Shown piece after piece: positions 5,033 to 7,711 of a stretch of DNA of 7,711 nt; within the stretch, counting starts at the first letter, position 1, and the number at the start of each line of letters is the position of its first letter. The notes beneath the pieces were generated by a model, which was given only the letters and a program-made list of their open reading frames with translations, was not told the origin of the DNA and made no database searches. Origin of the DNA: an uncultured Oscillospiraceae bacterium (GTDB lineage Bacteria > Bacillota > Clostridia > Oscillospirales > Acutalibacteraceae); contig CABUYS010000064.1 in NCBI GenBank assembly GCA_902495835.1, forward strand, positions 1 to 7,711, given 5' to 3'. The position numbers and the translations under genes were made by a program.

Positions 5033-6958
5033 GTGGGAAAAGTCGAAAGAATAACAGAAAGAATAATTGAAAACGAACAAGAAGTTAAAGAATTGTTGAG
5101 CAAGCAAAGTATAGAAGATTTGTATGAATTTTTCTTATCCAAAGACAGTACTTTAACTGCAAAAGAGTTTGACGATGAAGTATATGATATTCTCGAATAC
5201 TACTCAAAAAATATAAGCGAAAGCTTAGAAGAATTAGAAGAAATAGAAACAAAGCAAATAGCCGGAGGAAAAAGTGATTTCATAAAGAAGTCATTGTCTG
5301 CATCTTTGTGCGCATTGACGTTAAATTCTGGAATTAATGTCTCGGCTTCGCCTGTGTCGGTGAATTCATCCTCGCAAAACGCTGTTTCTATTTTGGAAAA
5401 TAAAAATCAACAAGATTCATTAACTTTCGGCGAAAAAATCAAAGCATGGGCAATAAAAAACAAGAAAGCTCTCATTATAACCGGTATAACCGTTGCTGTT
5501 ATTGCGGGAATAATTATCGCCGTTGTAGTTTATAAAAATAAGAATAGTGTTAGCGGAACTGGAACGCCCCCTGCTCAAGTGCTAAATCTTGTGGATAACA
5601 CTGAGAATAAAGAACGACCTGATAATCACGAGGAATCAGCAGCTCTGTCTGCAACCCAGTCTAAAAATGAATCTGGAAAAGAAACATCGGTAACCTCTGC
5701 ACCTGCAGCTCAGTCTAAAAATGAATCCGTACAAAAAACATCAGCAAAACCAGTTGAAGGACAAACTGAAAATAGTACTGGGCAAAAATCATCAGTAGCT
5801 TCTAATGAGAATCGGGCTAGAGGACAATCTACAACCGCACCTGAGACAAATCCTAAATCAGGACGCGCACCTGCAGTGCAACTTAAAAATGAGGGGCAAC
5901 CACCAACAAAATCACCATCAAACACGCCTACTGAGAAATCTGGAGCAACAGTTCCACCTGCGGCAAAACTTGATGGTAAGTCAGGACAAGGAACACCGGC
6001 AAAACCGCCTGAAGAACATACGGATGAACAACAGCAGACAGCAAAGAAACCTGGAATATGGGGGAACGTGAATGTGGGAGAAAGGGTGGAAGCGTTAAAT
6101 AAACAAAGTCAACCTAAAATTGATGAATCTAGAATTCGATCTGTAGCGGCACAACATTCTAAAAATGGTTCTGCAAATTCTTCCGGTGTTAGATCTAAGA
6201 TTCAGCCGGCAGTGATGGGTTCTACAGGAGGTGCTGCAGACGTTTCTGGTGGTAGACTTAGGGATAGCTCGATGGTAAACGTTAATTCGCAAGGAAGAGT
6301 GGTTTCCGGAAACACTCAAGGTTCTTCTTCTGATGGTGTACTTAGACAGCCAAAAATACCAGGGTATGATTTTCGTCCGAGAATATATACCGACAGCGCA
6401 CAAAAAACAGTGGAAGATACAGTGGGTAGAGGTAACACTCAAACAAAGGCAAAAATATATGGCGGTAAACAAGGAGGTTCTAAGCCTCTAACGCCTATGA
6501 ATGGAGTGAAGGTGGATATGGGTTCTCAAATGAGAATGGAGAAGGTAGCGAGAAAGAATCAAACAGAACGAGAAATAAAAGATATGGAAAGCTTCCACGA
6601 TACACATTATGTACAGGTTAATGGTCTTTGTAATAGAGTAGAACAGTACAACAATGGTACATCGAAGAATGGAACAGAAGCTTCTGCTACGAGGAGCACG
6701 CTTGTTGAATTTAGAGATAAAATAGGACATAATTTAAGTTCGATAGAACGAATTGCATTACGTATAGAAAAAAATTCGGAGCTCAAAGAATTTGAATCCA
6801 GTTTGAAATTGTTAAAAGAGAAGTATGAATTATTTTTCCAAAAAGTGGAAGAGTGTTGTGAAACATTCGAACAAACTCCTGAACAGATGGAGTATCAGAG
6901 AGAATTATTTGTCGCAGTAGCAGAACGAAGAAAAAGAGTAGACGAGGTTACGAAATAA
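5033..6958 (+). CDS. Large membrane-anchored/secreted protein with a Nif11-like double-glycine leader
   Basis: A 641-residue protein of unknown function. Residues 1-72 are acidic and helical (ENEQEVKELL, SIEDLYEFFLSKD, TAKEFDDEVYDILEYY), then IETKQIAGGK gives a Gly-Gly site at 78-79. The pattern resembles Nif11/bacteriocin-type leaders removed by C39-peptidase ABC exporters. After GG come a signal-peptide-like stretch (KK, hydrophobic 87-103, SAS) and one transmembrane helix (146-167, followed by KNKN). Residues 172-360 are a low-complexity Pro/Ser/Thr/Gln/Lys region with degenerate repeats (QSKNES at 209 and 227, QLKNEG at 283). Residues 360-500 are Gly/Ser-rich. Residues 500-641 form a charged helical domain with coiled-coil character and C-terminal cysteines. 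No LPXTG motif. A tandem paralogue follows with the same front part. The gene is certain, the leader reading likely, the function unknown: effector, surface adhesin and giant bacteriocin-like protein are all possible. Confidence 0.85.
   Translation: MGKVERITERIIENEQEVKELLSKQSIEDLYEFFLSKDSTLTAKEFDDEVYDILEYYSKNISESLEELEEIETKQIAGGKSDFIKKSLSASLCALTLNSGINVSASPVSVNSSSQNAVSILENKNQQDSLTFGEKIKAWAIKNKKALIITGITVAVIAGIIIAVVVYKNKNSVSGTGTPPAQVLNLVDNTENKERPDNHEESAALSATQSKNESGKETSVTSAPAAQSKNESVQKTSAKPVEGQTENSTGQKSSVASNENRARGQSTTAPETNPKSGRAPAVQLKNEGQPPTKSPSNTPTEKSGATVPPAAKLDGKSGQGTPAKPPEEHTDEQQQTAKKPGIWGNVNVGERVEALNKQSQPKIDESRIRSVAAQHSKNGSANSSGVRSKIQPAVMGSTGGAADVSGGRLRDSSMVNVNSQGRVVSGNTQGSSSDGVLRQPKIPGYDFRPRIYTDSAQKTVEDTVGRGNTQTKAKIYGGKQGGSKPLTPMNGVKVDMGSQMRMEKVARKNQTEREIKDMESFHDTHYVQVNGLCNRVEQYNNGTSKNGTEASATRSTLVEFRDKIGHNLSSIERIALRIEKNSELKEFESSLKLLKEKYELFFQKVEECCETFEQTPEQMEYQRELFVAVAERRKRVDEVTK
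5657..6020 (+). repeat. Degenerate 54-bp repeats inside the low-complexity passenger region
   Basis: CAGTCTAAAAATGAATC occurs at 5657 and 5711, exactly 54 bases (18 residues) apart. A more diverged CAACTTAAAAATGAG occurs at 5879 after the same CACCTGCAG context, and CCACCTGC recurs near 5955. In protein terms the unit is roughly APAAQSKNES followed by a Thr/Ser/Pro-rich tail. The pattern shows growth by internal duplication in frame and later decay. Confidence 0.65.
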
Positions 6959-7027
6959 AACTTCTTAGTCTTGATTTTTCTTGAAAACATAAAATTAAAT
7001 TTATATTTTCGTAAATAAATCGATTTA

Positions 7028-7042
7028 TGTTAATTATTAACA
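7028..7042 (+). promoter_or_regulatory. 15-bp palindrome upstream of the second leader-protein promoter
   Basis: TGTTAATTATTAACA is perfectly symmetric about its central T and lies about 37 bases before the -35 element. It may be a regulator site. The composition makes chance occurrence plausible, and no copy is seen at the upstream paralogue. The rest of the 6959-7078 gap is AT-rich, with no gene or convincing terminator. Confidence 0.25.
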
Positions 7043-7078
7043 CAATAATTTAAAGGAACATTTATTTTTAATAGACAA

Positions 7079-7106
7079 TTGCGTTTTTTCTTATTTGTGT
7101 TACAAT
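7079..7106 (+). promoter_or_regulatory. Promoter of the second leader-bearing protein (extended -10)
   Basis: TTGCGT (7079-7084), a 16-base spacer and TACAAT (7101-7106) preceded by TGT, giving an extended -10. Transcription would start near 7113, with a leader of under 30 bases that holds AAGGAG (7125-7130), ten bases before the GTG start. Confidence 0.6.
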
Positions 7107-7140
7107 ACAATTTGAAATATTTTTAAGGAGTTGATTTACA

Positions 7141-7711
7141 GTGGGAAAAGTAGAAAAAATAATGGAGAAAATAATAGGTGACGAGCAAGAAATTAAAAAT
7201 TTGTTGAGTAAAGAAAGCATAGATGATTTGTATGAATTCTTTTTGGAAAAAGACAACACTTTAACTATGGAAGAGTTTGATAACGAAGTTTATGATATCC
7301 TTGAAAATTATTCCAAACCCTCAAACAATAAAAATCCCTCAAACAATAAAATTGATCAAAATACATTGGAACAAATATCAGGAGGTAAAGCCGGTTTTCT
7401 AAAAAGGACTGTTGCTACGTCGTTGTCAGCGTTAGCGATTAGTCCTGTGATGAATTATTCAGCGTCTGCAGCAGGGAACCATAGTGTTACAAACAGCTCA
7501 CGTTCAGTCGTTGAGTCAACTAAAAATAAAATTAAAGGCGGATTTGTAAAGTTAAACAAGTGGATTTCCGATCACGACAAAGCAGTTAAGACTACAGCTG
7601 TGGCAGTTACTGTAGCTGCGATTACTGTGGCGATTATAGCTATTGCAGCTAATAAGAATAATAATAGTGCTCCAGCTCCGGATTCAGCTCCGAATCCGGC
7701 TCCGCGTTCAG
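7141..7711 (+). CDS. Paralogue of the Nif11-like leader protein, cut by the window end
   Basis: The first 190 residues of a protein that starts with GTG behind AAGGAG. Residues 1-59 match the upstream paralogue without gaps at 44 of 59 positions. After a PSNNKNPSNNK linker comes NTLEQISGGK with Gly-Gly at 81-82, then a signal-peptide-like stretch (LKR, hydrophobic 91-106, SASA) and a transmembrane helix (149-170) followed by NKNNN. The distance from GG to the start of the helix is 67 residues in both proteins, although the sequence between them has diverged apart from a shared Trp and Lys-rich context. The passenger begins as an Ala-Pro-rich repeat (SAPAPDSAPNPAPRS) and runs out of the window. 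It has its own promoter, so the pair is tandem but separately transcribed. Function unknown; same family and same alternatives as its neighbour. Confidence 0.85.
   Translation, partial: MGKVEKIMEKIIGDEQEIKNLLSKESIDDLYEFFLEKDNTLTMEEFDNEVYDILENYSKPSNNKNPSNNKIDQNTLEQISGGKAGFLKRTVATSLSALAISPVMNYSASAAGNHSVTNSSRSVVESTKNKIKGGFVKLNKWISDHDKAVKTTAVAVTVAAITVAIIAIAANKNNNSAPAPDSAPNPAPRS
7318..7353 (+). repeat. 18-bp tandem duplication in the leader linker
   Basis: CCCTCAAACAATAAAAAT (7318-7335) is followed directly by CCCTCAAACAATAAAATT (7336-7353), 17 of 18 bases identical. It encodes PSNNKN then PSNNKI and lengthens the linker between the helical leader and the Gly-Gly site. The near identity points to a recent duplication. 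The upstream paralogue has an acidic ESLEELEE stretch at this place. Confidence 0.85.

Noticed and set aside
5805..6071. Plus-strand frame of 88 codons rich in Gln and Asn
   Set aside because: An out-of-frame reading of the repeat region of the large protein; the composition is explained by the repeats.
6095..6730. Minus-strand open frames of 125 and 80 codons
   Set aside because: Antisense shadows of the large leader protein, without ribosome sites or recognisable motifs.
7678..7699. Perfect 8-bp inverted repeat CCGGATTC/GAATCCGG
   Set aside because: It falls inside the Ala-Pro-rich coding repeats and is best seen as a by-product of their codons.

Overview
The window is AT-rich DNA with Shine-Dalgarno sites and sigma-A-type promoters of the low-GC Gram-positive (Clostridia-like) kind. 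The IS200-type transposase remnants, the cysteine-rich secreted proteins and the double-glycine leaders also fit a Clostridia-type, possibly host- or protist-associated bacterium. The genus cannot be fixed from the sequence alone.

Left part (1-900): a graveyard of IS200/IS605-type elements. Two different, broken tnpA genes (1-248, cut by the window edge, and about 450-684) each end in a decayed NPFKGSK-type C-terminus. Each is followed by the nested hairpins expected at an IS200-type right end. A 40-45 bp sequence beside these hairpins recurs in inverted orientation (360-403 and 815-856).

Housekeeping part (857-2685, minus strand): ychF (universally conserved P-loop ATPase) followed by a family-4 Fe-S uracil-DNA glycosylase. 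They form a two-gene operon with one clear promoter, whose -35/-10 spacer is almost filled by a perfect 8-4-8 palindrome, and a hairpin-T5 terminator.

Secretome part (2799-4853, plus strand): a promoter drives three closely spaced genes. The first is a secreted zinc-dependent phospholipase C (alpha-toxin/PC-PLC fold, all eight side-chain zinc ligands visible, no C-terminal C2-like domain). The other two are small, secreted, cysteine-containing proteins of unknown function that may be distant paralogues. The second of these has a TTG start behind a G7 Shine-Dalgarno tract.

Right part (4865-7711, plus strand): two tandem paralogues, each with its own promoter and a GTG start. They share a strongly conserved (about 75% identical) acidic helical leader of about 60 residues that resembles Nif11/double-glycine leaders. 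This leads to an I-A/S-G-G-K site, a signal-peptide-like hydrophobic stretch, and a single transmembrane helix at the same distance from the GG in both. After that the proteins diverge into long low-complexity, repeat-bearing regions. The first ends in a charged helical domain; the second runs off the window. This is the most novel part: an apparently undescribed family of large proteins carrying a peptide-export-type leader in front of a membrane-anchored, fast-evolving passenger. Together with the phospholipase operon it reads as a locus for secreted or surface factors acting on membranes or a host, but that role is inference.
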